DNA of 64,000 nucleotides, taken from assembly GCA_028284905.1 (NCBI GenBank), contig JANQQU010000025.1, positions 1 through 64,000 on the forward strand, written 5' to 3'. Below are positions 1 through 9,843 of this stretch, in pieces. This DNA comes from Calditrichia bacterium (GTDB taxonomy: Bacteria; Calditrichota; Calditrichia; RBG-13-44-9; J075). The position numbers and the translations under genes are program-made. The stretch's first letter is position 1, and each line of letters begins with the position of its first letter. The notes under the pieces were generated by a model. That model saw only the letters and a list, made by a program, of their open reading frames with translations, was not told the DNA's origin and made no database searches.

Positions 1-720
1 GACAGCCCTTTTCAACATTATTCAAAATTATGACAAGGAATTCCGTATTCAATTTTCAAAGATCTCTTATGTATAACCTAATTTTGTCTTGGCACTTAAA
101 TATTTTAATTATTTTACAGTAATAAAAAGGATCCCTTTTTTCAAGTTAAAAATGTGTTAAAATTATTTTTTGTGGATAAATATTCGAATTGTTTTATGAT
201 ATCAATGATAGCTGCCATATTTGAAGTTGCATCAATCTCCGATTTGTGAACGTATTGCCAAAATCAACGAGTTCTTGCTCCTCTGTAAAAAATGCTCAAT
301 GGAATCCTCTTCTTTTTCTCTTTATTTCGGGAGTCGATGAGGATTGGCTCTTTGAGATTTCCCCTTACATGAAACTTTAGAAAACCCTACCCTTACATAT
401 AAAACGAAAATCAGTGAAAATTGTCTTGGCAAGACCGAGGATTTAGATATCAGTTAAGCTTGGGAAATATGACAAATCATCGATGTTGATATCGTTGCTC
501 ATATTATTGCTGGCTGAAGTGCTTTTTTGTTAGATCGGGTAAGTTTTAAATAGTATGAATAGAAGCGAAGAAAATATTCAGTTAAAAATGACGGAATGTG
601 GAAAATGAAAAAAGTAGCGATTGAAAACCTAAAAACAGTTTCAACAGAAGTAAAAATGTTGTCTGAATTCCAAAACTCTTATTCATCTGAAACCGAAAGT
701 ACGACAGGAAATCGCAATTC
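1..720. other. AT-rich stretch without a supported gene
   Basis: This left edge is strongly A+T-rich and has stops in all frames. The only open frame of note (596-805) has no recognisable product and overlaps the hsdM relic in another frame, so I do not call it. No RNA gene, repeat array or clear promoter is visible. Confidence 0.6.
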
Positions 721-818
721 ATGGCAATTAAAAGTTCCAACTCTACTCCTCCCTATGCTCCAGCTGCGACGAGCTGCGCGGCGGAGTGGATGCCAGCCTG
801 TATAAAGATTACATGTGA
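721..818 (+). pseudogene. hsdM: Relic of the 5' end of a type I restriction-modification methyltransferase gene (hsdM)
   Basis: An ATG at 721 opens MAIK. If one A is restored in the A-run at 730-733, the frame continues as KFQLYSSLCSSCDELRG and then GVDASLYKDYM up to a TGA at 816-818. That arrangement (MAIKK, LYSSLW, DELRGGMDASQYKDY) is the well-known N-terminus of HsdM, the DNA adenine methyltransferase subunit of type I restriction enzymes. Only about 30 codons survive. The catalytic domain (NPPF region), hsdS and hsdR are all absent. The recognition comes from memory of the family, not from a search. The fragment sits at the left border of the AT-rich region, as expected for debris of a lost defence island. 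Confidence 0.6.
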
Positions 819-955
819 TAGGACTTGTTGGTGTATCCCTGGCATTATATCTGATGCTTCAAAGTATTAGAAATCGCTTTCATGAACTAATGCGGAATAA
901 TTATAAGCTGATATTGGAGAACTTTAAGCGGATTTATGCCAGCAGGGAAAAATGA
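818..955 (+). pseudogene. C-terminal fragment of an unrecognised protein with one membrane helix
   Basis: Directly after the hsdM relic a start-less open frame encodes about 45 residues ending in a TGA at 953-955. It has a hydrophobic stretch (GLVGVSLALYLML) followed by a charged helical tail (RNRFHELMRNNYKLILENF). It has no start codon of its own and no ribosome binding site, so it looks like the 3' end of a deleted gene fused to the hsdM relic by a deletion. I do not recognise the parent protein. Confidence 0.3.
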
Positions 956-1253
956 CTTTTTGCAGTTGTCTTTGAAAGCGTCTTAAGAACATCCCACCAC
1001 TAATAGTTAGATTTATTCAATTTTGAATTCAATACTTAAAATTTTCTTCTATAATTTCTGGAGGAAATTTTTTGTGTTTAAATTTTTGTAAATATTGGAT
1101 TTCTGGTTGAGTTTGCAAAATTGGTTTAAGAAGGCTATATTAATTTATATATCCAACACATTAAAACTTAATATAGCCTTTAGTCAATCAAACTCAAGCG
1201 AGTAGTTTAAGATCATTTGAGTAATTGATTGATAGATTCTTTGGGAGGGGATT
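956..1253. other. Intergenic, AT-rich upstream region of the large TPR gene
   Basis: No coding potential is visible. It must contain the promoter of the gene at 1254, but I cannot point to specific boxes. A strong Shine-Dalgarno (GGGAGGGG, 1242-1249) closes the stretch. Confidence 0.5.
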
Positions 1254-4200
1254 ATGAAAGAAGGTGTAAAAAGTCAACATAAGCTATTTTCTATACTGAT
1301 ATTTTTTTCAAGCTATTGCAAAATATTTACGGGTTATATTCTTAAAAAATATAGAGAAAAAATCCTCCGAAATTATCTGATAAGTAATCCATTCCCAATT
1401 GCCATAACAGTATTGAAGTACATTAAGTTTCTGCCTTATTTTGTGTTAAGTCTTTTCTTTTACGTGGTTATTTTCGGCTCAAGCGATCCAATTGGAGATA
1501 TCCAAAATATTCTGGATGTCTTTCTCATTAAAGGCCTCTTTGTATTTGTTGTTGTATATATTTGTTTGACTATTCAACGGGCACGCCTCAATTATTTAAC
1601 AATATATCCTCCCAAAAACCTGTACAGAAAAATGTTTATGTCGTTCATTTTGATCGCTTTGCCGTTAGCATTAGCTATATATGATCTTCAAAATTATAAC
1701 TACATAACACAAGATGTTGGGGAATTCGGATACCTTCTTGGAGTTATTTTCATTCTTTTCTCGATAAAATCGATTATTCCTCTGCCTGCTTTAAGGCTTT
1801 CCCAGGTTTTTTTCATGTTGGTTGTAGTGTTCTTTTGTTTATATAGCTTTCTGTTTGAAGTTACAGCTCATCCGCTGCAAATCGATAATCTAAGAAGTTT
1901 ATCTGGCATTGATTTAGTTTATATAATCGGTCTGTCCATGCTCTTTTATTGGGTAAACCAAACAAGAAAAATAATCACTTTTTTGTCAACAAGAATTATT
2001 GTCAATCCATTTGATACTCGGTCTGAAGATAACAAAGAAGATTTACATGCATTAGGGACACTGTTTACGCAGAGTCTAGTGACTGAACTTCATACAATCG
2101 CGAATTTAGGGTCATTAGAGAAAGTAGAAACTGCTAACGCTATCAGAATGGATAGTGATCAAATAAAACCGATAATAGCAGGCTCTTTGGAAAATCTCTC
2201 TCTGGATAAAATGGCCGCAGTTACGAGTGTAGATCTCCCATTTGGCAATATGAAGATAAAGATTCCTGGCTCAATTTTTAAATGGGTTTTAAGCTACTTT
2301 TCCAAACTGCAAATAAAAGGGACGATTATTCGTCGTTTGGATAATTCATATGAGATTTACATTGAAAATGAAGGTAAAAGATCGAATAAGCCAATCCTTA
2401 TACAAGAAACTGTTATTCCTAAATTTTCGACCCGCGTACTCACAGAAAAAGAGATGTGTCAGGTTGCTAGAAAAATTGCTTTAAAACTTGCGCTAGAAAT
2501 GGAAGTTGGAAGCCCATTTTTTACAAGAGAAGAAGGCCTGTCTGAATATTTGCTAGGCCTTCAAGCCAGCGCTGAACAAAAATGGTGGCTGGCAATAGCA
2601 CATTACCGTCGATGTATTGAAGTGGAAGAAACCGTTCAGGGGGAATTTGGCATCGGTCATTATTTGCTTGGAAGCGCTCTGGTTTCACAAGGAAATTATG
2701 AAAAAGGTATCCTCCAACTGCGTATGGCTGAATCCCAGGGCCCCCAAATACCTGAAATTTATTATATGCTAACGCTAGCATTGCTTTACCAAAATTATTT
2801 TCAATTGCATAAAGAGGAGAAAAAATTTATTGAAATGATGCGATATTGCCAAAAAGCGATTTTAATAAAACCTGGATTTGCTGAAGCTTATCATTTAACT
2901 GCGATTTGCTACTATTTAAGGGGGAGAATCCTTGATAGAGAAAACTCTCAAAAATATGAAGAAAAAACTGCAGATTTTGACAAATCAAAAAAATACAACA
3001 ATTATGTATTTAATTATTATCGATCTAGTGTGTTTTTTACAAAAGCATTAAGGCATTACTGGGCAAAAATTATTCAATTGGTCTTGAACGTTAGCTATAG
3101 CGGTAGGGGGGAAATTTCTAAAACAACCTATATAGATATTCTAATTGCTAGCCATCAAAAAGCGGACGCTCTGCGAGGGCTTAGATGTTATAATGAAGCT
3201 GCGCGATATTATGAAGAAGTGTTAATTGGCCTACCTAAAAACCTTCGTACACTTGTAGATTTAGCAAAAAATTATTGCCTTAATAAAAAGTGGAAAAAAG
3301 CAAAGGAAGTAATTGTTCATCGTATTCAAACCATGGATGAGGGAAAATGGGATGCAGATGTTAATCTTTATGCAGGTTGGATGTATGCTGGGTTAGCAAA
3401 CGACAATAAATCAAATTGCAAGGAGCGGTTTGACAATCTAAATAAAAGCTTCTCTCATCTCGACTTTGCCCTCCACCAACGACCGAGGTATATGACACGA
3501 TGGGGACAGAATGATTGGCTTTCTACTTTTGAAGAAGCCTGTAATAGGTTTTTGGAAAACAAAAATATCCCTGTTCGAGGTGAGCTTAAACTTGATTCTT
3601 TTGAAAGCGAGTGTGAGGCAAAAGAAAATTGTGAAGAACATAAAAATATGGCGGCAATATTTTTATGGTGGCTAGGGTGGCGACAATTTACATTCGATTT
3701 TGATCAATCCAAACTAGCTCATCCGGAAGGAGTGGCAAATAATCTAATTTGGGAATCCAACCAATTATCAACAGATGAATCTAAAGGCGAAGATGCTGTA
3801 AACTTCCAATCTCCACAGGATTATAGACTCGGTGAGTATTATCGCTTCTTAATAGATGCACTGGAAGATTTAATCAAACTTAAAAAGGTTGATAAAAGCA
3901 AGGTCGATCCATCGGTGCTTTCAAGGCATTTTTCGAAAGAGATTGAAACTAGAGGTTTAAGTCATTCTTTGAGCTATGCAGCTATTTCTTCTCAGTTATT
4001 GGAAAAATGGCGAAAATTTGAAGAAGGGTGGAAATACCTTGAATCTAAAAAAGGACTAATAGACAATTGTAAACAGCAGTATTCTCTTTGTGATCGACTG
4101 TTTGCAGGAATTTATGCTGAATTTTCTTCTCTAACATCTCTGGTATTAGCATCCGCCCAGGATTATCAGAACTTATATGAAGTTGCGAAAGTCGCATCTG

Positions 4201-6287
4201 AGAATCTAAATAATTGGACTAAGTCTTGGTCGCAAAGATATGATGATATCGATCAGGAGAATGATACAGAAGTCGAACAAAAGTTTAGGTTTAGCCAATA
4301 TGTTGTTAGGTATCAGTTGGCTAGTTTGTATTCATGGGCAGCATATGCATTGTTAAATTACAAGAATGAATCAAACAATTTTTATCCGCCGAAAATGGAA
4401 AAATTTCAATTTACTAATTGGGATAAATTTATTGATAAAAACGATAAAGATATTATACGTAGCGTATTGCTTGATATCGAAGAAGCCCTGAAAATTATGC
4501 CAATGCATCCTTTGGCAATGTCTGTACATTCTGAACTGCTTAGAATCCAAAAACAATTTAGTCCCGCTATTGCTGAATTAGAGAGGTTATTAAAAAAGAT
4601 AGAACCGTTCGATCCTTCCAGAACTGTTGCTCGACCCGGGAGATCTAGTAAAAGCAATGATGAAAAGAAATCAATTCGTAATCAGCTTTACATTAGAGAA
4701 CAATTAATCGGGCGTCAACGGTTTGAAAATTTTGTAAATTCATTTCAAATATATTTGCAGATGTCCAAAATATATGAAGATAAGGGGAATGCCGAACAAT
4801 GTATAGAGCAAATGGCAAAAGCAATATCGGTAACAAAACCCAATCAAGCATCGATACAAAATTTCCTTATACTTTCTAACCGCCTAAAAAATCAGACTCG
4901 TTTTAGAGAAGCTTTCGCAATATTAGATGCAATATTTGTATCTCTAAAAGGTGCCAGGATTGAAGATTCATTATCATTTTTTGCAACTAATGCAATTTCA
5001 ATTCTTAAAACCTCACTTTACAATCGAAAGGGAGAAAACGGTAAATCACTAGAATTAGGGAAAAAAATTGCTCGCAAATATTCCCCAACTAATTATTTGC
5101 TATCCTGGGAAAATTTGACGCCTGAATCTGATGAAAACAAGAATAAACAACATACTTTGTTTTCAGTTAAATTCGAGAACTATCTTCGAGATACCAAACT
5201 CATTAATGCTATGCTGGAAACAGATAGTGAACGATTTAAAAATGAATTCAATTTAGATTATTGGGGAGAGACGGTCTTACAAAGATTTAAGGATCAATAT
5301 ATTCAACTTCTTGAAAGACTTAAACAATATGAAGATCGAATTAAGAATGACAACTATTTAGGCTTAGTTAGAGAGGAGGTAGAAAAAGAAACTAATGAAA
5401 AGCAAAACGAAAAAACGATAGTAGAAAAACCATTGGCATTACCAAAAATATTCAGTAGAGATCGGAATAAATTTCCAAACTTACTTAAACTTGCCTGGCC
5501 TTGGATTATTGTCTATCAAAAAGAAAATGATGTCCAAAATTTCTTAAATCAATTTTTTCAAAAATTATTTAAGCGTAAAACAGACCATACTATTTTAGCA
5601 TGGTTCCATAGATATATTTTAGCTGTAGGAGAATCATCTTTAGAAGAAATAATAAGACTATCGGATCTATGTAATGCAATAGGATACTCCAGGGCTGAGT
5701 TAGATCTCCGCCTAGATTTAGCAGAGACGAATTCGTTGTTTTCCCTAACAATACTTCATTTTATTTATGAAAACGTAGATAAATCTGTTGACGAAGGACT
5801 TGTCCCTCGTATTAAACAAAAACTTGCTCAAAGTTACGACACATTGAGTTGGATTTATTTCCGGTTAAGCAATAAACATGCTCGGAATAGACCGAACAAA
5901 AGGGGGGAGTTTTTAATCAAGGCACAGTCTGCTGCGGAAATCGCATTAAGATATGATCAGCAGATGGAAGTTGTTTTCTACCACCTGGCACGTATACATC
6001 TCACTCAACTAGAAGATGCATGGCAGGGCTTAACATCAAAAAGGAATGAGGAGATTGCTAAAATTGCCCCTGTAATAGATAAACATCTAAGATTGGCTTT
6101 TCGGAATTGGCGATCTGCACAACATCTACCAAAAAGTGAACGACTACAAGTTCAATTGGTTTGGCTCGGAAAAAGATTGTATACATATCAAGAGCGATGG
6201 GATAATAATCATCTTAAGGCATTTGACCTGTTTAGCAATAATGGTATAAATTTACGTATTGGAGAGCAATTTTTAACTAATCAGTAA
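1254..6287 (+). CDS. Large membrane protein with TolB-like domain and TPR repeats
   Basis: A 1677-residue protein. The start is supported by GGGAGGGG just upstream of ATG. Residues about 57-236 hold roughly six hydrophobic segments, so the N-terminus is a polytopic membrane anchor. Residues about 247-425 (RIIVNPFDTRSED, then LGTLFTQSLVTEL, later LQIKGTIIRR) have the layout of the TolB-N/FlgO-like domain that precedes TPRs in many adenylate-cyclase-like and signalling proteins: a PF-N-R opening, a helix, and a GTI/GSV strand. This is inference from pattern. The rest is helical with degenerate TPR-type pairs (for example 427-540 and 1120-1260) and is probably a cytoplasmic protein-interaction solenoid. 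The gene is markedly richer in A+T and lysine/isoleucine codons than its neighbours, which suggests recent acquisition. No enzymatic motif was found. It stands alone, beside hsdM debris. Confidence 0.7.
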   Translation: MKEGVKSQHKLFSILIFFSSYCKIFTGYILKKYREKILRNYLISNPFPIAITVLKYIKFLPYFVLSLFFYVVIFGSSDPIGDIQNILDVFLIKGLFVFVVVYICLTIQRARLNYLTIYPPKNLYRKMFMSFILIALPLALAIYDLQNYNYITQDVGEFGYLLGVIFILFSIKSIIPLPALRLSQVFFMLVVVFFCLYSFLFEVTAHPLQIDNLRSLSGIDLVYIIGLSMLFYWVNQTRKIITFLSTRIIVNPFDTRSEDNKEDLHALGTLFTQSLVTELHTIANLGSLEKVETANAIRMDSDQIKPIIAGSLENLSLDKMAAVTSVDLPFGNMKIKIPGSIFKWVLSYFSKLQIKGTIIRRLDNSYEIYIENEGKRSNKPILIQETVIPKFSTRVLTEKEMCQVARKIALKLALEMEVGSPFFTREEGLSEYLLGLQASAEQKWWLAIAHYRRCIEVEETVQGEFGIGHYLLGSALVSQGNYEKGILQLRMAESQGPQIPEIYYMLTLALLYQNYFQLHKEEKKFIEMMRYCQKAILIKPGFAEAYHLTAICYYLRGRILDRENSQKYEEKTADFDKSKKYNNYVFNYYRSSVFFTKALRHYWAKIIQLVLNVSYSGRGEISKTTYIDILIASHQKADALRGLRCYNEAARYYEEVLIGLPKNLRTLVDLAKNYCLNKKWKKAKEVIVHRIQTMDEGKWDADVNLYAGWMYAGLANDNKSNCKERFDNLNKSFSHLDFALHQRPRYMTRWGQNDWLSTFEEACNRFLENKNIPVRGELKLDSFESECEAKENCEEHKNMAAIFLWWLGWRQFTFDFDQSKLAHPEGVANNLIWESNQLSTDESKGEDAVNFQSPQDYRLGEYYRFLIDALEDLIKLKKVDKSKVDPSVLSRHFSKEIETRGLSHSLSYAAISSQLLEKWRKFEEGWKYLESKKGLIDNCKQQYSLCDRLFAGIYAEFSSLTSLVLASAQDYQNLYEVAKVASENLNNWTKSWSQRYDDIDQENDTEVEQKFRFSQYVVRYQLASLYSWAAYALLNYKNESNNFYPPKMEKFQFTNWDKFIDKNDKDIIRSVLLDIEEALKIMPMHPLAMSVHSELLRIQKQFSPAIAELERLLKKIEPFDPSRTVARPGRSSKSNDEKKSIRNQLYIREQLIGRQRFENFVNSFQIYLQMSKIYEDKGNAEQCIEQMAKAISVTKPNQASIQNFLILSNRLKNQTRFREAFAILDAIFVSLKGARIEDSLSFFATNAISILKTSLYNRKGENGKSLELGKKIARKYSPTNYLLSWENLTPESDENKNKQHTLFSVKFENYLRDTKLINAMLETDSERFKNEFNLDYWGETVLQRFKDQYIQLLERLKQYEDRIKNDNYLGLVREEVEKETNEKQNEKTIVEKPLALPKIFSRDRNKFPNLLKLAWPWIIVYQKENDVQNFLNQFFQKLFKRKTDHTILAWFHRYILAVGESSLEEIIRLSDLCNAIGYSRAELDLRLDLAETNSLFSLTILHFIYENVDKSVDEGLVPRIKQKLAQSYDTLSWIYFRLSNKHARNRPNKRGEFLIKAQSAAEIALRYDQQMEVVFYHLARIHLTQLEDAWQGLTSKRNEEIAKIAPVIDKHLRLAFRNWRSAQHLPKSERLQVQLVWLGKRLYTYQERWDNNHLKAFDLFSNNGINLRIGEQFLTNQ

Positions 6288-6566
6288 GCAAATGTCTAAT
6301 CTCTTTTGAATTTTTAAATAATAGATGTTACTATTTGTGTTTATATTTTAATTCCGGCTCTCAATCAAGTAACTTACCTGATAAGAGCTGGAATTTGTTA
6401 TTTATTTACCCTTGTATGTGTATCAAGACATATATGCATAACTCTTCTGGAATTGATTATTCTCATCGTCAATCCCGCGTGTCCAACCACCAGCGCAACA
6501 TCTCTATCGATTTCCCCGTCTCTTGAAAAAATATGGATCGAAAAGAGACGAAGGCTACCATCTGCA

Positions 6567-7637
6567 ATGAGTATCGAACTACCGAAAATCATCGCTGTAT
6601 TTAATTTCCTGGGAACCATCCAGGCAGTATTGATCGCCCTAACACTGGCAACCGGGAAACAAAGGCAGCGAACCGCCAACCACTATCTTGCTGCTTTATT
6701 ACTGGTGATCGCAACGATTATCAGCGTTGTTACCTTATCCCACATGGAAGGCGTATTCATCTTGGATTTCCTGGAAAAAATTGAATACTCTTTTTCGTTT
6801 TTAGCAGGACCGTTGTTGTTGTTTTATTTCCTGGCTGTCAGCCGCTCCGATTGGAAATTGACCGGGCTAAATTACCTCCATTTTGTGCCAGCAGTGCTTT
6901 GTGCCGTTTATGGTGTTCTGGATTCATATTCCCCGGCTGTTTACTGGTATATCAATATTCGGGTGATTTTACTTCATCAAATGCTTTACACAGCAATTAC
7001 CGGTTATCTCTACTTGAGCAGTAATGTGCGGCAAAGCGTGGAGCGGAAAGGAAACGAAAGTGGGTTCAATTGGGCTCGTAATATTCTGATTTTTATGGTC
7101 TTTGTCCACATGGTGCAGTTCGTCCGGCTTTTTCAATTGCATCCAAATGGATTTGAAGACGTCGTGCCTTTTTTCTGCGCGTTGATTTTTGTCAGCATCG
7201 GATTTATTGGTTTAAAAGAGTCGATGCTCTTTCGGGATTTGCCGTCGGAGGATAAATATGCCAATTCCACCCTGACCGCAGAAATGACCCGGCAATATAA
7301 AGCTAAATTGCTGAGTTATATGGAAAAACAGCAACCCTATTTACAAAAATCGCTGACGTTGAAGATGCTTGCAAAAGAATTGGAGATACCCACTAACCAT
7401 TTATCTCAACTGTTAAATGAGCAGCTGAAACAAAACTTTTTCGATTTTATTAATCATTATCGAATTGTTGCTGCCAGAAAAAAACTGGTTGATATCAGCT
7501 CTGCGCACTACACTATCGAGTCAATCGCCCAGGATGTTGGCTTTCGTTCCCGCTCCACATTTTATGATGTTTTCAGAAAGCAGGTGGGGATGACGCCTTC
7601 GGAATACCGGCGGCAATTTCTGTCAACTGGCGATTAA
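6567..7637 (+). CDS. AraC-family transcriptional regulator with membrane N-terminus
   Basis: A 356-residue protein from the ATG at 6567. An upstream in-frame start at 6453 would add 38 non-conserved, non-hydrophobic residues and is less likely. The N-terminal ~230 residues contain about six to seven hydrophobic helices (for example IIAVFNFLGTIQAVLIALTL and PLLLFYFLAVS). The C-terminal ~100 residues are a classic double helix-turn-helix AraC domain (LTLKMLAKELEIPTNHLSQL, then IAQDVGFRSRSTFYDVFRK and MTPSEYR). This membrane sensor plus AraC layout is common in Bacteroidota-type bacteria and probably links a membrane or exported signal to transcription. The next gene on the same strand, an exported hydrolase 169 bp downstream, is the likeliest target. 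An inverted repeat lies between them. Confidence 0.85.
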   Translation: MSIELPKIIAVFNFLGTIQAVLIALTLATGKQRQRTANHYLAALLLVIATIISVVTLSHMEGVFILDFLEKIEYSFSFLAGPLLLFYFLAVSRSDWKLTGLNYLHFVPAVLCAVYGVLDSYSPAVYWYINIRVILLHQMLYTAITGYLYLSSNVRQSVERKGNESGFNWARNILIFMVFVHMVQFVRLFQLHPNGFEDVVPFFCALIFVSIGFIGLKESMLFRDLPSEDKYANSTLTAEMTRQYKAKLLSYMEKQQPYLQKSLTLKMLAKELEIPTNHLSQLLNEQLKQNFFDFINHYRIVAARKKLVDISSAHYTIESIAQDVGFRSRSTFYDVFRKQVGMTPSEYRRQFLSTGD

Positions 7638-7682
7638 GTCTTAAACAAGAGCATTTCACGATTACCTTTCCGTAAAATTCCT

Positions 7683-7706
7683 TGTCCGACATTAGCATTT
7701 CGGACA
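7683..7706. promoter_or_regulatory. Inverted repeat upstream of the hydrolase gene
   Basis: TGTCCG (7683-7688) and CGGACA (7701-7706) form a perfect 6-bp inverted repeat with a 12-nt spacer, about 100 bp before the hydrolase start. Position and spacing would suit an operator for the adjacent AraC protein. That role is inference only. Confidence 0.3.
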
Positions 7707-7806
7707 GAAACGCACAAACTTTCCGCAAATCAGCCAGTAACTTTCATCGATTAAACATCAGGACGATTTAATCCGGCAACGAATCAAATTAATCGAGGAA
7801 AGAGAA

Positions 7807-9687
7807 ATGAAACTGGCTCAGCTATTATTATGTATCACGATAATTTTCACACTGACGGCATCTTTACCGCAGGCTTTAGTCGCCCAGGAAGGATATAACC
7901 GGCAATATTTCAGCAATAAAAAAGCAGGCGAATTAACGCTGGCACCGTTCAAATTTCATCAATGGGAAGCGGAATCTGGCCGTTTAATCGTGAGGGAAAA
8001 CCGCAGTAAAAAGAACACCAACCTAATTGAAATTGCATTCGTCCGGTTGCCCGCGAAAAATGCTGCTGGGAACCCACCATTGGTTTACCTAGCCGGTACT
8101 GGTAGTTCCGGCATTGATGAAGGAGGAGGGCCGCTCCAGCCCCTCTTCCAAAAACTGAGCGAATTCACCGATGTCATTTTGGTTGACACCCGTGGATTGG
8201 GCCGCGCTCAGCCCAATCTAAAATGCCCTGGATCGATTACCCTGCCATTCGACAGGCCAGTGAATCTGGAGAGTGTCATCAACGCATATGACAGTCTGCT
8301 AAGCGGAGCGAAATCCTATTGGGAAAACGAAGGCGTAGATGTTTACGCCTATAACACTTACGAAAGCGCCACAGATGTTGCTGCCTTATTGGAAGCGCTG
8401 GACATTAAAAAAGCGACATTCATGGGATTTAGTTACGGTACCCATTTGGTTTTGAATATCGTTAAGCGCTTTCCTGAATTAGTTAACCAGGCAGTATTAG
8501 TCGGCACCGAAGGACCGGATCATACCTACAAATTGCCTTCGAATATCCAGCACTCAATTGAGCTAATCTCGCAGCAAATCGATGCCGATCCGGAGATCTC
8601 CCGGGAGATCCCGGATTTTCTGGCGCTGATGCGCGAAGTGACCACAACACTCAAATCGCAACCACAAAAAGTGCGCACAAAACATCCGCGGACCGGTGAG
8701 GAGGTTGAGATTGTCATTGGGATCGCCGATTTGTTTATCGCCAATAAACTCAGTTTAAAACACCGGGAGCGAATCTCCACCTTGCCATATCATTATTACC
8801 TGCTCTCTCAGGGAAATTTCAATCATCTGGCCAGATTAGCAATGAATATGAGAACTATACGTCCCCGTTCGCTGGTTCCCTACATAATGGATTGCGCCAG
8901 CGGTGTTTCAGCAACGCGGATGGCGCAAATTGAATTGGAGAAATTTTCCTTTTTGATGGGAGATTTTTACAATATCCCCAAACCGGAAATATGCCTGCGC
9001 CTCAATGTGCCACTGCTCGATGATGATTTTCGTACCAATCCGATTTCCGATATCCCGACGCTATTTGTGCATCATTCACTGGATATACATACGCCATTGA
9101 GCAATGTCGAGGAAGTAATGGCCGGGTTTGCCAATGGCCATCTCTTAACCGTGAAAAACGAAGGGCACAGTCTATATGCATTTAGCAAATCAGATTTCCA
9201 GGATAGAATTATCGATTTTATAACGAATAGAAAACTTGATAAAGAACATTCTGTATTTGAGTTGGCGCCCATCAAGTATAAACAGTTAATGAAATCGAAA
9301 CCTGCAGCGGCGAATAAAATACCACTCCCGAATGACATCACTATTATGCCACCTTCTCCAGATTTACCAAAAGCGCTTGCCGCAATTTCCGGCCACTGGG
9401 AAGGGAGTTGGGAACTGACGCCGGATTTCAAATTGATTGTTAGTAATATCAGTACAGATGAAGCTGAGATCATTTATGCATTCAATTCAGCACCACGATG
9501 GCGCCTGGAAGCAAGCTATCAGAAATTGAAGGCAGAAGTGGTTAATAGTAAAACGCCGACAATCACCTGGGGGAACGAGAGAATACGTTTCGAGTTTACC
9601 TTGAATGAAAATCGGGACACTATTCAGGGACAGTTTTTTGTGAATGGGAAAGCGATCCAGTCGGCAAGTGGAAAGAAAATAGAGTAG
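7807..9687 (+). CDS. Exported alpha/beta hydrolase (TAP/prolyl-aminopeptidase-like)
   Basis: A 626-residue protein with a GAGGAAAGAG ribosome site before ATG and a signal peptide (LLLCITIIFTLTASL, cleavage near AQ/EGY). The alpha/beta-hydrolase fold is shown by an oxyanion-type segment (YLAGTGSSG), VDTRGLGRA, and the nucleophile elbow GFSYGTH (Ser209). Asp426 (HHSLDIHTP) and His454 (NEGHS) complete the triad. The internal CAS/CLR region and HSLDIHTPL resemble the TAP-like C-terminal part of secreted tripeptidyl/prolyl aminopeptidases, so a peptidase or esterase acting outside the inner membrane is likely. A ~100-residue C-terminal beta domain (from about 520, GHWEGSWEL) is extra. The gene probably belongs with the AraC regulator upstream. 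Confidence 0.8.
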   Translation: MKLAQLLLCITIIFTLTASLPQALVAQEGYNRQYFSNKKAGELTLAPFKFHQWEAESGRLIVRENRSKKNTNLIEIAFVRLPAKNAAGNPPLVYLAGTGSSGIDEGGGPLQPLFQKLSEFTDVILVDTRGLGRAQPNLKCPGSITLPFDRPVNLESVINAYDSLLSGAKSYWENEGVDVYAYNTYESATDVAALLEALDIKKATFMGFSYGTHLVLNIVKRFPELVNQAVLVGTEGPDHTYKLPSNIQHSIELISQQIDADPEISREIPDFLALMREVTTTLKSQPQKVRTKHPRTGEEVEIVIGIADLFIANKLSLKHRERISTLPYHYYLLSQGNFNHLARLAMNMRTIRPRSLVPYIMDCASGVSATRMAQIELEKFSFLMGDFYNIPKPEICLRLNVPLLDDDFRTNPISDIPTLFVHHSLDIHTPLSNVEEVMAGFANGHLLTVKNEGHSLYAFSKSDFQDRIIDFITNRKLDKEHSVFELAPIKYKQLMKSKPAAANKIPLPNDITIMPPSPDLPKALAAISGHWEGSWELTPDFKLIVSNISTDEAEIIYAFNSAPRWRLEASYQKLKAEVVNSKTPTITWGNERIRFEFTLNENRDTIQGQFFVNGKAIQSASGKKIE

Positions 9688-9760
9688 GGGATTCTAAAAA
9701 ACTCAAGGCCCTTGAAAATATTACATATTAGACTCTGAACTATGTTTTGTAATTTTCAAA

Positions 9761-9807
9761 GTTGCTGGTCACTGGTTTGTCTTTATCAGCCACCAGTAAC
9801 CAGCAAC
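9761..9807. repeat. Imperfect hairpin between convergent genes
   Basis: Arms 9761-9776 and 9792-9807 (CTGGT/ACCAG-rich, 16 bp with one mismatch) flank a 15-nt loop. No T-run follows on either strand, so it resembles an intergenic palindromic repeat of the CTGGTTACTGG type more than a classical terminator, although it could still end both transcripts. Confidence 0.5.
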
Positions 9808-9843
9808 AAAAGGAAAAAGGTTAGAATCATTAAGCAATTATTA

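Noticed and set aside
596-805. Open frame of 69 codons near the left edge
   Set aside because: No recognisable product, no clear ribosome site, and it overlaps the HsdM-like frame, which explains part of the sequence better.
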